Source: an uncultured Pontibacter sp. (GTDB lineage: Bacteria; Bacteroidota; Bacteroidia; Cytophagales; Hymenobacteraceae). From it: a stretch of DNA of 64,000 bases. The notes under the pieces were generated by a model. That model was given only the letters and a program-made list of their open reading frames with translations. It searched no databases and was not told the DNA's origin. This document shows positions 29,183-37,438 of this stretch, piece after piece; position 1 is the first letter of the stretch; every line of letters begins with the position of its first letter. The stretch is taken from assembly GCA_947499125.1 (NCBI GenBank), contig CANMMP010000001.1:744001-808000 (forward strand). Reading direction: 5' to 3'. The translations under genes were made by a program, and so were the position numbers.

Positions 29183-29603
29183 CAGCCGGAACTACAACTT
29201 GATATGGTGGAGTAGAACTTTCCTCAAGGCCAAGCGGAGCAACATTTCGGGCAACTTCCGATTGCTTGCTGGCACTCATATAATCTGACTTTAAGGTAGT
29301 GTAGTCGGCACGAAGGTCCTCTGTGTCTGTTTTTACCTTCTCAATTTTGCGGACTGTTTTTTCGGCGTAGTGTGTGTTACCGATATAGAATAGCGTAAGC
29401 AGTGTAAGGAACAGGATACGCGGCAGATACTTTAATGGAACACCCTCCTCGAAGAGCGCATTAACGTTTGTATACTTCTCAAGCAACCCAAAAATACTGA
29501 AGCCGTTGCGCTTCTTACGTTTGGTGCCTTTTTCTTCTGGCTTCAAACGCACCGAATTACTTCGTTTCGCGCTTGCTGTCTTAGTCATAAGGTTAGAAGC
29601 CAT
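29172..29603 (-). CDS. ftsL: FtsL-like cell division protein
   Basis: 143 residues. A basic cytoplasmic tail, one membrane segment (YLPRILFLTLLTLFYIGNTH) and a short periplasmic coiled-coil-like region (TVRKIEKVKTDTEDLRADYT). The family is poorly conserved; the call rests on this topology and on its place between rsmH and ftsI, where FtsL is found in dcw clusters. FtsL works with FtsB and FtsQ to activate FtsWI. The 11-bp overlap with ftsI points to coupled translation. Confidence 0.82.
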   Translation of the reverse strand: MASNLMTKTASAKRSNSVRLKPEEKGTKRKKRNGFSIFGLLEKYTNVNALFEEGVPLKYLPRILFLTLLTLFYIGNTHYAEKTVRKIEKVKTDTEDLRADYTTLKSDYMSASKQSEVARNVAPLGLEESSTPPYQVVVPADEY

Positions 29604-29641
29604 AGTTACTGTTTTATAATGTAGCCTTTCAGGCCGTGTAT

Positions 29642-30556
29642 TTAATCATTCAGATCTCGTTTCTCTGCTATTCTTAGCTTTGCGCTGCGCGAGCGGCTGT
29701 TCATCAGCAATTCTTCTTCAGTGGGCACTATCGGTTTCCGGTTAACTGCATCCAGGGGTTTTATCTCATTTCCAAACAGGTCTTTTTCAACCTCTCCAAA
29801 AAATTTACCCTTTGCTATAAAGTTCTTTACCAACCGGTCTTCCAGTGAGTGGTAAGAGATAACTGATAATCGGCCACCGGGACTGAGCAACTCAGTTGCC
29901 TGAACCAGCATCTCTTCCAGCGCTTTCATCTCGTCGTTCACTTCGATGCGGAGTGCCTGAAAAACTTGTGCCAGGTATTTATTTTCTTTGCCTTTAGGCG
30001 TACAAGCTCGTATGGCCTGTTTAAAATCGCTTATTGTTTCTATTGGCTTGCGTGCCCGTTGTTCAACTATAGTTCTTGCAAGCGTTTTAGCATTTTTCAC
30101 TTCGCCATAAATGCCGAATATGCGGTGCAACTGCTCTTCGCTGTAATCTTCCACCACATCCTTAGCCGAGTCGCCGTGCTCGTAGTTCATGCGCATATCC
30201 AGCGGACCATCGAAGCGGGTGGAAAAGCCACGGCTTCCTTCGTTAAACTGGTGCGATGAAACACCTAAGTCTGCCAGGATACCATCTACTTTGTTTACAC
30301 GGTAAAGGCGCAGGTACTTTTTCAGATCACGGAAGTTGGCTCTTACAAACTGAAAGTTTGGTCCTTCCAGTTTTTCAGACTGCTCTTCAGCGTCGCGGTC
30401 CTGGTCAAAACTATAAAGCTTACCGGTTGTTAGCTTGCTAAGTATAAGTGCTGAGTGTCCGCCACCACCAAAGGTCACATCCACATAAACTCCGTCGGGT
30501 TTTATAGCCAAAGCCTCAACCGACTCTTCCAACATTACGGGACGATGATATTCCAT
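29642..30556 (-). CDS. rsmH: 16S rRNA (cytosine1402-N4)-methyltransferase
   Basis: 304 residues. SAM-dependent methyltransferase for 16S rRNA position C1402. The opening EYHRPVMLEESVEAL, SAM loop YVDVTFGGGGHSALIL, ILADLGVSSHQFNEGSRGFS and RLSVISYHSLEDRLVKNF are all family signatures. The ATG shares its A with the TGA stop of mraZ (30556), so it is likely translated by reinitiation. ftsL follows after 38 bp. Confidence 0.97.
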   Translation of the reverse strand: MEYHRPVMLEESVEALAIKPDGVYVDVTFGGGGHSALILSKLTTGKLYSFDQDRDAEEQSEKLEGPNFQFVRANFRDLKKYLRLYRVNKVDGILADLGVSSHQFNEGSRGFSTRFDGPLDMRMNYEHGDSAKDVVEDYSEEQLHRIFGIYGEVKNAKTLARTIVEQRARKPIETISDFKQAIRACTPKGKENKYLAQVFQALRIEVNDEMKALEEMLVQATELLSPGGRLSVISYHSLEDRLVKNFIAKGKFFGEVEKDLFGNEIKPLDAVNRKPIVPTEEELLMNSRSRSAKLRIAEKRDLND

Positions 30557-31023
30557 CAGATCAACGGTGCTGTTTCTTCTTTATCTCCTAAGAACTTCTG
30601 GGCCAGTTGCGAGAAGTTTTGCTGGTCTTTGATCAGGAACTCTTCATACTTGTCCGGATTCCAGATCTCGACGCGGTTACCAAGACCAACCACAATTGCC
30701 TCTTTCTCCAGTTCGGCAAAGCGCGCCATCGTTCTCGGAACTATAAAACGACCAGTACCATCCAGCTCTATCTCAGTGTTGCCACGGAAGAAGTTACGCT
30801 GAAAGTGACGGTACTCCTCGTTGAACTCGTTAAGGCCGGCTACCTTATCGTAGATCACTTTCCACTCTGCCTTCGGGTATAACACCAGGCAAGGCTCGAA
30901 ACCACGCATCAGCACCACATGATTGCCCGACGCCTCCGGCAGATTGGCTTTTATCTTTGCAGGTAAAACCAACCTCCCCTTAGGATCTATCTTGCATTCA
31001 AATTCGCCTGACAGGAAGTTCAT
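30556..31023 (-). CDS. mraZ: Transcriptional regulator MraZ
   Basis: 155 residues with two SpoVT-AbrB-like halves, each with its DxxxR loop: DPKGRLVLPAKIKA near 13 and DGTGRFIVPRTMA near 89. MraZ forms a ring-shaped oligomer that binds tandem boxes spaced about 10 bp upstream of its own gene and represses or tunes the whole dcw operon. First gene of the cluster. The matching GTGG boxes are present both close to and farther from its promoter (see 31086-31118 and 31315-31350). Confidence 0.97.
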   Translation of the reverse strand: MNFLSGEFECKIDPKGRLVLPAKIKANLPEASGNHVVLMRGFEPCLVLYPKAEWKVIYDKVAGLNEFNEEYRHFQRNFFRGNTEIELDGTGRFIVPRTMARFAELEKEAIVVGLGNRVEIWNPDKYEEFLIKDQQNFSQLAQKFLGDKEETAPLI

Positions 31024-31061
31024 AATTTCTTTAGGTACATCCGCGTGGTTTTCGGAGTATA

Positions 31062-31091
31062 CAAATGTAACGATTCAACAAAACTCCACAA
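31062..31091 (-). promoter_or_regulatory. Promoter of mraZ and the dcw cluster
   Basis: On the minus strand: TTG (31091-31089), 19 nt, TACATTTG (31069-31062). It fits the Bacteroidota pattern and lies about 40 bp before the mraZ ATG. The -33 element overlaps GTGG boxes, as expected for autorepression. Confidence 0.7.
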
Positions 31092-31118
31092 CCACAATCT
31101 CCCACTTTTTACCACTTT
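31086..31118 (-). promoter_or_regulatory. MraZ-type box array, proximal
   Basis: On the minus strand GTGG occurs at 31115, 31105, 31095 and 31089 (5' ends), with steps of 10, 10 and 6 bp; the first two are in the form AAAGTGG. This is the tandem 10-bp layout known for MraZ operators. Confidence 0.65.
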
Positions 31119-31164
31119 GTGGATAAATTATGGTAATCCACACCACTTATCCACATTATCCACA
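31118..31164. promoter_or_regulatory. DnaA box cluster
   Basis: Three perfect TTATCCACA boxes: one inverted at 31118-31126 and two back to back at 31147-31155 and 31156-31164. A one-mismatch box TAATCCACA lies at 31134-31142. A weaker TAATCCACT lies at 31212-31220. Confidence 0.75.
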
Positions 31165-31314
31165 TACGTATCAACTCCATTTGGGCATAACTATATTTGA
31201 ATATTTGAATGTAATCCACTATTATACGAGGCCAACAAAGTATAAAACTCTGAAAATCAATAAATTAAAGACAGTGCCTGTAGAGAGCCTCTGACGGCGT
31301 GTACTTTTAGATGA

Positions 31315-31350
31315 AAAGTGGAGCAAAGTGGGAGATGTGGGACAAAGTGG
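31315..31350 (+). promoter_or_regulatory. MraZ-type box array, distal and inverted
   Basis: GTGG starts at 31318, 31328, 31337 and 31347 on the plus strand (steps 10, 9, 10), three of them as AAAGTGG. It shares the 12-mer AAAGTGGGAGAT (31325-31336) with the proximal array in opposite orientation (31097-31108). Confidence 0.6.
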
Positions 31351-31430
31351 AAGACTTTGCCCGGTTTGTGGAGCTAACTGACTTGCCAAACTATAAAATC
31401 TGGGAGAAAACCAGACTGCTGTAAAACAAA

Positions 31431-31455
31431 AAAAGAGGCTACCAGCGCCTCTTTT
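31431..31455 (-). terminator. Terminator of the outer-membrane protein gene
   Basis: AAAAGAGGC and GCCTCTTTT arms with a 7-nt loop. On the minus strand it is followed by a T-run and lies 22 bp past the stop at 31477. Confidence 0.75.
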
Positions 31456-31476
31456 ATACTTATGAAAATGTGGGAG

Positions 31477-32040
31477 TTAAAACCGGAAACCTACATGCAA
31501 ACCAAGCGCAAAAATAGGTGTGCCTTTGGTATAGTAAAAATACTCTACACGGCCGCCAACTATACCGCTTCTTAAAAAGGTAAAATCGTTTTCGAGGTAG
31601 CCGTTAAAACCAATATCGGAAGTACGGATGTGTGCTACCGAACCGTCTACTGTTCCTTCTTCAGCATCGGAATCTATTTCGGAACGGTGCCTGGCCGAGC
31701 CACCAGCTCCTAAGCGCAGACTAACAGTTTCTTTCTGGATCAGGTCAAAGCTTGCTTCGAGCGTGCCCATGTAAAAAGTGTTTTTAATAGAGAATATCTC
31801 TTTACCCGAATCGTAGCGCGATGCTGTAAGTAAGCCTACGTTTACCCCCAGGGCAGCGCGTTCGCCCAGGTAACGGCTGTAACGGTTACTAAACATCAAT
31901 CCCTGGCTATCATACTCCGAAAGCCACACAAAGCTGGCTCCCGATTTATAAGCATTGGGATCTTTGCCAGCATAACTATAAGAGCTACCAAGCAGGCAGA
32001 AGCTTAGAAATAAAACTACGGAGAAAAAAGTTGGGCGCAT
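31477..32040 (-). CDS. Predicted outer-membrane beta-barrel protein
   Basis: 187 residues with a signal peptide (MRPTFFSVVLFLSFCLLGSS, cut near SYA-GK) and alternating hydrophobic/polar strands through to a C-terminal aromatic (LGLHVGFRF), the usual end of an outer-membrane barrel. Segments such as SFVWLSEYDSQGLMFSNRY and VSLRLGAGGSARHRS look like barrel strands. No specific family is recognised. It lies between the crt operon and the dcw control region on the same strand, with its own terminator, so it is probably a separate unit. Confidence 0.7.
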   Translation of the reverse strand: MRPTFFSVVLFLSFCLLGSSYSYAGKDPNAYKSGASFVWLSEYDSQGLMFSNRYSRYLGERAALGVNVGLLTASRYDSGKEIFSIKNTFYMGTLEASFDLIQKETVSLRLGAGGSARHRSEIDSDAEEGTVDGSVAHIRTSDIGFNGYLENDFTFLRSGIVGGRVEYFYYTKGTPIFALGLHVGFRF

Positions 32041-32186
32041 AACGCAGTTAGAATAAGGGTGGCACCTGCAGAAAGTACAGGCAAAGTAAATTTGCTACTC
32101 TTACGCAGCCCGGGCAGCTACTGTTACACCTGTTAATATGAAAAGATTTAAATATTTATATTTTTATAGTTAACCTTCAGCCTCAC

Positions 32187-32876
32187 TTATACTTTGGCTT
32201 TATATAGTTGCCACCAGGGCAGGTAAGGTTTATCGTGGTGTTCGTAGTGGTAACCAAAAAAGTAGCAGCTTATAAAAGCCCAAATATGGTTCTTGCTTTG
32301 TGTACCTGATTTATGGGGATTGCTCTCGGGATGCTCGCCCCGATGTGGCAGGTACGTACCAAAATAGAACAACTGAAACGTAGCAATTATAGCCGGCAAC
32401 ATCCAGAACAGCACTACATTATCAACCGGAAAGAAAAACCGGAGCACATTAAAGGTAATGGCCATTAGAAGGATCTGCCACCAGGTAATGTATTGCTTTA
32501 GAAAGCTGGCATACCAGGGCCAGAAAGAGCCATAATGATAGTCAGGATCCTGGTCTGTGGCGACGTGCCGGTGGTGCTGGTGATGGCGGGGCAGCAACCG
32601 TGAATACCAATTGTAGGCAAATAAAAAAGCAGTTAAAGTACCAATTACCTTGTTCAATTTTGGCCGGCCAGGAGCTGCCACACCGTGCATGGCATCGTGT
32701 GCAGTTATAAACAGGCCAGTATACAAGTGGGTTTGCAGCAGTATAAACAGGTAAGTTAATGGAGAGCTATAGCCGACAGTATAAGACCCGAGCAGGTATG
32801 CCAAAAGCCCAATCCATAGACTTATTACTACAGCCGCAATCACCACTCCCCTGACATCTCGTTTTATAGTTGCCAT
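32187..32876 (-). CDS. crtW: Beta-carotene 4-ketolase (CrtW type)
   Basis: 229 residues. Integral-membrane di-iron oxygenase of the fatty-acid-hydroxylase-like group. The histidine boxes are HDAMH at 60-64, HHQHHRH at 98-104 and HYEHH at 210-214. The stretches TGLFITAHDAMHG and FFGYHYEHHDKPYLPWWQL match CrtW better than generic desaturases. It adds keto groups at C4 of the beta-ionone rings. Last gene of the carotenoid locus, 25 bp after ispH. Together with crtZ it points to astaxanthin-like products and a pink-red colony. Confidence 0.87.
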   Translation of the reverse strand: MATIKRDVRGVVIAAVVISLWIGLLAYLLGSYTVGYSSPLTYLFILLQTHLYTGLFITAHDAMHGVAAPGRPKLNKVIGTLTAFLFAYNWYSRLLPRHHQHHRHVATDQDPDYHYGSFWPWYASFLKQYITWWQILLMAITFNVLRFFFPVDNVVLFWMLPAIIATFQLFYFGTYLPHRGEHPESNPHKSGTQSKNHIWAFISCYFFGYHYEHHDKPYLPWWQLYKAKV

Positions 32877-32901
32877 AATTTATACCTGATGTAAAGTAGA
32901 T

Positions 32902-33744
32902 CTATAGTTGCAGCAAAGCATTGCGCACTTCTTCCATCAGCCACATAGGCGTTGAGGTAGCTCCGCAAATTCCTACTGATTCGTTGTTAGCGAACCAGTC
33001 GGGCTGCAACTCTTTTGTGCTTGATACAAAGAAGGTGGCTGGGTTAGTACTTTTACAGACCTCGTACAACACTTTGCCGTTACTAGATTTTTTGCCCGAT
33101 ACAAATACTATTTTGTCGTATTGAGTAGCAAATTTACGAAGTTCCTTGTCCCGGTTTGATACCTGCCGGCAAATAGTGTCGTTTGCAACAACATCCAGGC
33201 CGCGGTTCTCGAGCTGCTTCTTTATGTTGTAAAAACTGTCGGTGCTTTTAGTTGTCTGGCTGTATAGTGTTATTTTTTGGGGTAGCTCGTGCTGCAACAG
33301 CTCCTCCATATTCTCAAACACAACAGCTTTGTTATTTGTCTGGCCGAGCAAGCCCAATACTTCGGCGTGCCCATGTTTGCCATAAATGTAGATGGGCTCC
33401 TGCTTGTCGTAAGACGATTTTATACGATTCTGTAGCTTCAACACAACCGGGCAAGATGCATCTATTAAAGTTAAATTATTGGCTAAGGCCAGCTGGTAGG
33501 TTTCAGGAGGTTCGCCATGAGCCCTGATAAGGACGGCTTCGTTTCGTAGCTCTTTCAGCTGGGCATGGTCGATGATGCGAAGGCCTTGCTGTTGAAGGCG
33601 CTGAATCTCTTCGTCGTTGTGCACGATATCACCTAGGCAATATAAATAGCCTTTTTCTTCGAGTATATCCTCTGCCATCTGGATGGCATAGACTACTCCA
33701 AAGCAAAAACCGGATCCCGGATCGATGACGACGTTAAGCTGCAT
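32902..33744 (-). CDS. ispH: 4-hydroxy-3-methylbut-2-enyl diphosphate reductase
   Basis: 280 residues. Final enzyme of the MEP pathway, giving IPP and DMAPP. The three cluster-binding cysteines are in SGFCFGVVYAI (near 14), DASCPVVLKL (near 97) and NDTICRQVSNRD (near 190). HGEPP and the C-terminal GICGATSTPMWLMEEV are also family features. It lies in the carotenoid operon, 5 bp after the lycopene cyclase gene, which makes sense as precursor supply and suggests the pathway step is co-induced with pigment synthesis. Confidence 0.96.
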   Translation of the reverse strand: MQLNVVIDPGSGFCFGVVYAIQMAEDILEEKGYLYCLGDIVHNDEEIQRLQQQGLRIIDHAQLKELRNEAVLIRAHGEPPETYQLALANNLTLIDASCPVVLKLQNRIKSSYDKQEPIYIYGKHGHAEVLGLLGQTNNKAVVFENMEELLQHELPQKITLYSQTTKSTDSFYNIKKQLENRGLDVVANDTICRQVSNRDKELRKFATQYDKIVFVSGKKSSNGKVLYEVCKSTNPATFFVSSTKELQPDWFANNESVGICGATSTPMWLMEEVRNALLQL

Positions 33745-33749
33745 ACCTT

Positions 33750-34448
33750 TTATACAATAATAGGCTGATATTGTTTTACTACTTTTCGTTGACGCAAACC
33801 TTCATATACTGAGATAGTTAGCAAAAGCATCAACATGGAATACATAGTATCCTCCACAGGTATGGATATTAGCCGCAAACCCAGATTATAGTTATCGTTG
33901 TACCAAACGATTGGCAGATACGTGAGCACCCCATTCACGAGTAAAAAAGGCACCAGGTGCACCAGGTAAGCCAGGTAAAAACGCCCCAGGTAACGGGTTC
34001 CGAAAAGCTTCAGATGGAGTAAATGCATCAGGGCCAGGCCCACAAACGTGATGGAAGTATACCAGTGCTGCATGTTAAACACCGCAATTAGTGGCAGAAC
34101 CAGCATCAGGAATAGCGCTATTACTTTAGCATAAGGCTGCAGCAGGTCGCGGGTAATGTAGGCGTTAAGCACATCGTAAATGAATACGCAGGCATAAGGC
34201 ACTGTAATAAAGAACAGCACCTCTTCAAGTGGCAGATTGAACAGGTAAACACCCGTCAGATATTCTTCGTTAAAGCCCCATACGCCCTGCTCTGTAAACA
34301 GTATATCCCAAACTATAAACAACACTCCGTTCACAACTATAGCCGGCAGCAAAGCCGACCAGTTACGATAGAAAGCCACCTTCTTATCAAAAGACAAGAG
34401 CAGCGGAAACAGGATCGTGAAAATGTTTAGGTATAGGTAGATGTACAC
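33750..34448 (-). CDS. Lycopene beta-cyclase, CrtYc/CrtYd fused type
   Basis: 232 residues, about seven membrane spans. The two halves each carry the lycopene cyclase domain signature: FNLPLEEVLFFITVPYACVF in the first and SIPVEDTMYSMLMLLL in the second. This is the heterodimeric CrtYc/CrtYd type in one chain, as found in Bacteroidota and archaea, not the FAD-dependent CrtY. It closes the ends of lycopene into beta-rings, giving beta-carotene as substrate for CrtZ and CrtW. An 80-bp AT-rich gap separates it from the unknown gene upstream. Confidence 0.9.
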   Translation of the reverse strand: MYIYLYLNIFTILFPLLLSFDKKVAFYRNWSALLPAIVVNGVLFIVWDILFTEQGVWGFNEEYLTGVYLFNLPLEEVLFFITVPYACVFIYDVLNAYITRDLLQPYAKVIALFLMLVLPLIAVFNMQHWYTSITFVGLALMHLLHLKLFGTRYLGRFYLAYLVHLVPFLLVNGVLTYLPIVWYNDNYNLGLRLISIPVEDTMYSMLMLLLTISVYEGLRQRKVVKQYQPIIV

Positions 34449-34528
34449 GCTTAGTTAATTATCAATTACTAATGATCAGTGAATAATAACTTTATGTTTA
34501 TCACTCATTCGTCATTAGATAGTATACA

Positions 34529-35062
34529 TTAAAAATTAATGCTTTCAAGCAGCTGTTTTTCCGCTTCGTTGCAGCGGTCTTTTCGGAGCATGTAATCACG
34601 CATGGTTTCAGCCAGAGCCGGATTTATACCTGATCTAGGGTGCTTTGCCAGACTGTTTATGACTATAGCCTTGTCCTCGACCAGGTTAGGGCTCATATCC
34701 AGGTAATCAGGTATATGGCCTTCTACTATAAACCGCAGAAAACGGATCTCAGGATTCTGTTTATCCAGTGCTACGGCTTCCTCAAAAATGGCAGCAGCCT
34801 TTTTAAGATGCCTGATCTTAGTATAAGGATTCCAGGCATATTTCGCCATTACAGCCTCAGAAGCGGCTTTATATCCCAGTACAACAGGCTCCTTGCCCTC
34901 GTACTTTTCCATTTTGTCGTAAAAAAGGTCAGCAGCTTCCTCGCTCTTACTCGCAGCAAGGTAGCTGTTGCGCAGCTCCGACAATTCGTAACGGTTATAG
35001 GCTGATGCAGTGCTTACCTGCACACATAACATCAGCAGAAAGCTAAGTATAAGTTTTATCAT
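34529..35062 (-). CDS. Secreted protein of unknown function in the carotenoid operon
   Basis: 177 residues with a signal peptide (MIKLILSFLLMLCVQVSTASA). The mature part is helical in character, with TPR-like spacing around YLAASKSEEAADLFYDKM and AAAIFEEAVALDKQNPEIRF, and ends in DRCNEAEKQLLESINF. The start codon shares a base with the crtB stop (TAATG at 35060-35064), so translation is coupled to phytoene synthase. No family name can be given. The coupling suggests a role tied to pigment synthesis, carotenoid handling in the envelope, or simple hitch-hiking. Confidence 0.75.
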   Translation of the reverse strand: MIKLILSFLLMLCVQVSTASAYNRYELSELRNSYLAASKSEEAADLFYDKMEKYEGKEPVVLGYKAASEAVMAKYAWNPYTKIRHLKKAAAIFEEAVALDKQNPEIRFLRFIVEGHIPDYLDMSPNLVEDKAIVINSLAKHPRSGINPALAETMRDYMLRKDRCNEAEKQLLESINF

Positions 35063-35895
35063 TAAATCGCGTTTAGCCTGAACCTGAGGTAAGAACCAAC
35101 CAGCAAAGCTAACTTGGTGTTATCAGGTACTCTTACGCGTTGGCTCATGATATGGGTTGCCGTAAGGTTCTGCATTTTGCGAAACAGCTTCATATAATAT
35201 TTGTAAGCAAGGTATACACCGAGGCGGGCAGAGCGCGGCAATTCCATTATTCCCTGGTAGGCATCTTCAAAATCTTTACAGATATCAGCTTCAATTTCCG
35301 CCTTGCTCAGGTTATCGAATTGGCTGAACTCTATTTTAGGAAAGTATACCCGGCCACGCTCCACAAAATCGCTTTGCATATCGCGCAGGAAATTTACTTT
35401 CTGGAAAGCAGCCCCTAAACTACAGGCCGGCTTTTTTAACCTGTCAAACATTTCCTGGTCTCCTTCGCAAAAAACTTTCAGGCACATGAGCCCTACTACT
35501 TCTGCCGAGCCATAAATGTACTCACCGTATAGTTGATGGTCGTACTGCTGCTCGTCGAGGTCCATTTCCATACTTTTCAGGAAAGCTTCTATAAACTCCT
35601 TATCGATGTTATACTCGTTAACCACACATTGGAAAGCATGCAGCACCGGGTTAAGGCTTATCCCTGTATCAATGGCTTTATAGGTATGTTCTTTAAACTC
35701 CTGCAGTAGCTGGCGCTTATCATGCTCATGAAAAGTATCTACTATCTCGTCGGCGCAGCGCACGAAACCATAAATAGCATAAATAGGTGCATGAAACTTC
35801 TGGTGAAGCGTTTTTATACCCAGCGTGAAGGAGGTACTGTAAGCTTCGGTAATTACTTTGCTACACTTTAAGCAGGTCTGTTTAAATAAATCCAT
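35062..35895 (-). CDS. crtB: Phytoene synthase
   Basis: About 277 residues from ATG 35895 (MDLFKQTCLKCSKVITEAYS); the open frame reaches to 35940 but the extra 15 residues overlap nothing useful and do not fit the family. It joins two geranylgeranyl diphosphates. The aspartate-rich motifs are FVRCADEIVDTF (near 50) and NFLRDMQSDFVERGRVYFP (near 170). TSFTLGIKTLH at the start is typical too. Placed 22 bp after crtI and coupled to the following unknown gene. Confidence 0.94.
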   Translation of the reverse strand: MDLFKQTCLKCSKVITEAYSTSFTLGIKTLHQKFHAPIYAIYGFVRCADEIVDTFHEHDKRQLLQEFKEHTYKAIDTGISLNPVLHAFQCVVNEYNIDKEFIEAFLKSMEMDLDEQQYDHQLYGEYIYGSAEVVGLMCLKVFCEGDQEMFDRLKKPACSLGAAFQKVNFLRDMQSDFVERGRVYFPKIEFSQFDNLSKAEIEADICKDFEDAYQGIMELPRSARLGVYLAYKYYMKLFRKMQNLTATHIMSQRVRVPDNTKLALLVGSYLRFRLNAI

Positions 35896-35917
35896 AAGCA
35901 GTGTGGTTAAATACAAA

Positions 35918-37408
35918 CTAAACTGTAACTGGCAAAGCAAACTCTTTGGCTACCTCTTTTGCTACTACCTGCCCCGATATAAGTGAGGGTGGTACTCCCG
36001 GGCCGGGAACAGTAAGCTGGCCGGTATAAAACAGGTTATTTATCTTTTTGCTTTTAAGGCTTGGCTTTAGCAGTGCTGTTTGCAGCAGTGTATTGGCCAA
36101 ACCGTAGGCGTTGCCCTTAAAGGCATTATAATCTTGTATAAAGTCGTTGTGAGCGTAGCTACGTTTATAAATTACGTGTTCCCGCACAGTTTGGCCGGTT
36201 AATTTCTCAAGCCGGTCCATTACCAGGTTATAGTATTTCTCGCGTACTTCTTCCGTATCCTGCAAACCGGGCGCTACCGGCACAAGTATAAAAAGGTTCT
36301 CACAGCCCTCTGGAGCGACACTCGGATCAGTTACCGATGGCGCAGACACGTAAAACAAAGGTTTTGCCGGCCACTTAGGGTCCGTGTAGATCTCGTGGGC
36401 ATGCGGCCCGAAATCTTCATCAAAAAACAGGTTGTGGTGGCGTAAGTTGTTCAGGCGTTTGTTAATACCCAGGTAAAATATAAGCGATGATGGGGCCATT
36501 ACACGCGTATCCCAGTAACTATCTGAGTAGCTCTGGTAACTGGCAGGCAACAGGTTTTTCTCTACATGATGGTAATCGGCACTAGCAACTATAACTTCTG
36601 CTTCAAAAACATCGGTGGCAGTAACTATAGTTGTAGCAACTCCCTGGTTCACTTTAATTTCCTGCACATCCTGATCATACTTTATAGTTACGCCCTTTTC
36701 TTCGGCAAGAAGCACCATGCCTTCTATAATTTTGTGCATGCCACCCATCGGGTACCAGGTGCCCAGGTATATATCAGCATAATTCATTAAACTATAAAGT
36801 GCAGGTGTATTCTCCGGCAGAGCTCCCAGGAAAAGTATCGGGAACTCCATCAGCTTAATAATCTTGGGATGGGAGAAAAAACGACGGATATGTTTATGAA
36901 AAGACTGGAAGACATCCATCCGGATAACATCCAGTAACAAGCGCAGATTTATGAACTCTGAAACAGACCTGCCAGGCTTGTAAACCAATTGGTTTATACC
37001 TACCTCATACTTATAAGCAGCCTGCTCCAGAAAGTTATGAAGCTGATGCGCACTGCCTGGCTCCCACTTTTCGAAAAGAGCCTTAAGTTCATCCAGCGAG
37101 GCCGGAACATCTACAAAATCATTTTCTCCGAAAACAACGGTATAAGATGGGTCGAGGCGTTTAAGGTTGTAGTAATCGGCAGGGGTTTTACCAAATTTAT
37201 TAAAATAGCTTTCGAACACGTCGGGCATCCAGTACCAGCTGGGGCCCATATCAAAAGTAAAGCCTTGTGCATTAAAACTGCGGGCACGGCCTCCAGGGGT
37301 GCTGTTTTTTTCGAGCACCGTTACCTGGTAGCCCATATCCGCCAGGCTGGTAGCAGCCGACAACCCCGAGAACCCGGACCCAATTACAATGACATTTTTA
37401 CTTTCCAT
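35918..37408 (-). CDS. crtI: Phytoene desaturase
   Basis: 496 residues, typical for CrtI. N-terminal FAD loop VIGSGFSGLSAATSLADMGY, LEKNSTPGGRARSF and the C-terminal signature region with FYTGQLTVPGPGVPPSLISG are intact. It introduces the double bonds that turn phytoene into lycopene. Directly upstream lies the ECF sigma factor gene (31-bp gap), directly downstream crtB. A second CrtI-like gene (CrtD or similar) is absent from the window. Confidence 0.95.
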   Translation of the reverse strand: MESKNVIVIGSGFSGLSAATSLADMGYQVTVLEKNSTPGGRARSFNAQGFTFDMGPSWYWMPDVFESYFNKFGKTPADYYNLKRLDPSYTVVFGENDFVDVPASLDELKALFEKWEPGSAHQLHNFLEQAAYKYEVGINQLVYKPGRSVSEFINLRLLLDVIRMDVFQSFHKHIRRFFSHPKIIKLMEFPILFLGALPENTPALYSLMNYADIYLGTWYPMGGMHKIIEGMVLLAEEKGVTIKYDQDVQEIKVNQGVATTIVTATDVFEAEVIVASADYHHVEKNLLPASYQSYSDSYWDTRVMAPSSLIFYLGINKRLNNLRHHNLFFDEDFGPHAHEIYTDPKWPAKPLFYVSAPSVTDPSVAPEGCENLFILVPVAPGLQDTEEVREKYYNLVMDRLEKLTGQTVREHVIYKRSYAHNDFIQDYNAFKGNAYGLANTLLQTALLKPSLKSKKINNLFYTGQLTVPGPGVPPSLISGQVVAKEVAKEFALPVTV

Positions 37409-37438
37409 GTTATAGTTGCCCGAGGCCGCTTGCCAGCT

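Larger units (their letters stand above)
31024..31476. promoter_or_regulatory. 453-bp control region of the division cluster
   Basis: Gene-free. In order from the mraZ start it holds a promoter, a minus-strand array of GTGG boxes, a cluster of DnaA boxes, an AT-rich part with ATATTTGAATATTTGAATG (about 31194-31212), a plus-strand array of the same GTGG boxes and the terminator of the next gene. Confidence 0.7.

Noticed and set aside
31118..31220. Firm call of the chromosomal origin at the DnaA boxes
   Set aside because: Boxes are good, but no replication genes adjoin and GC skew cannot be computed from one window. Kept as a finding, not as an oriC feature.
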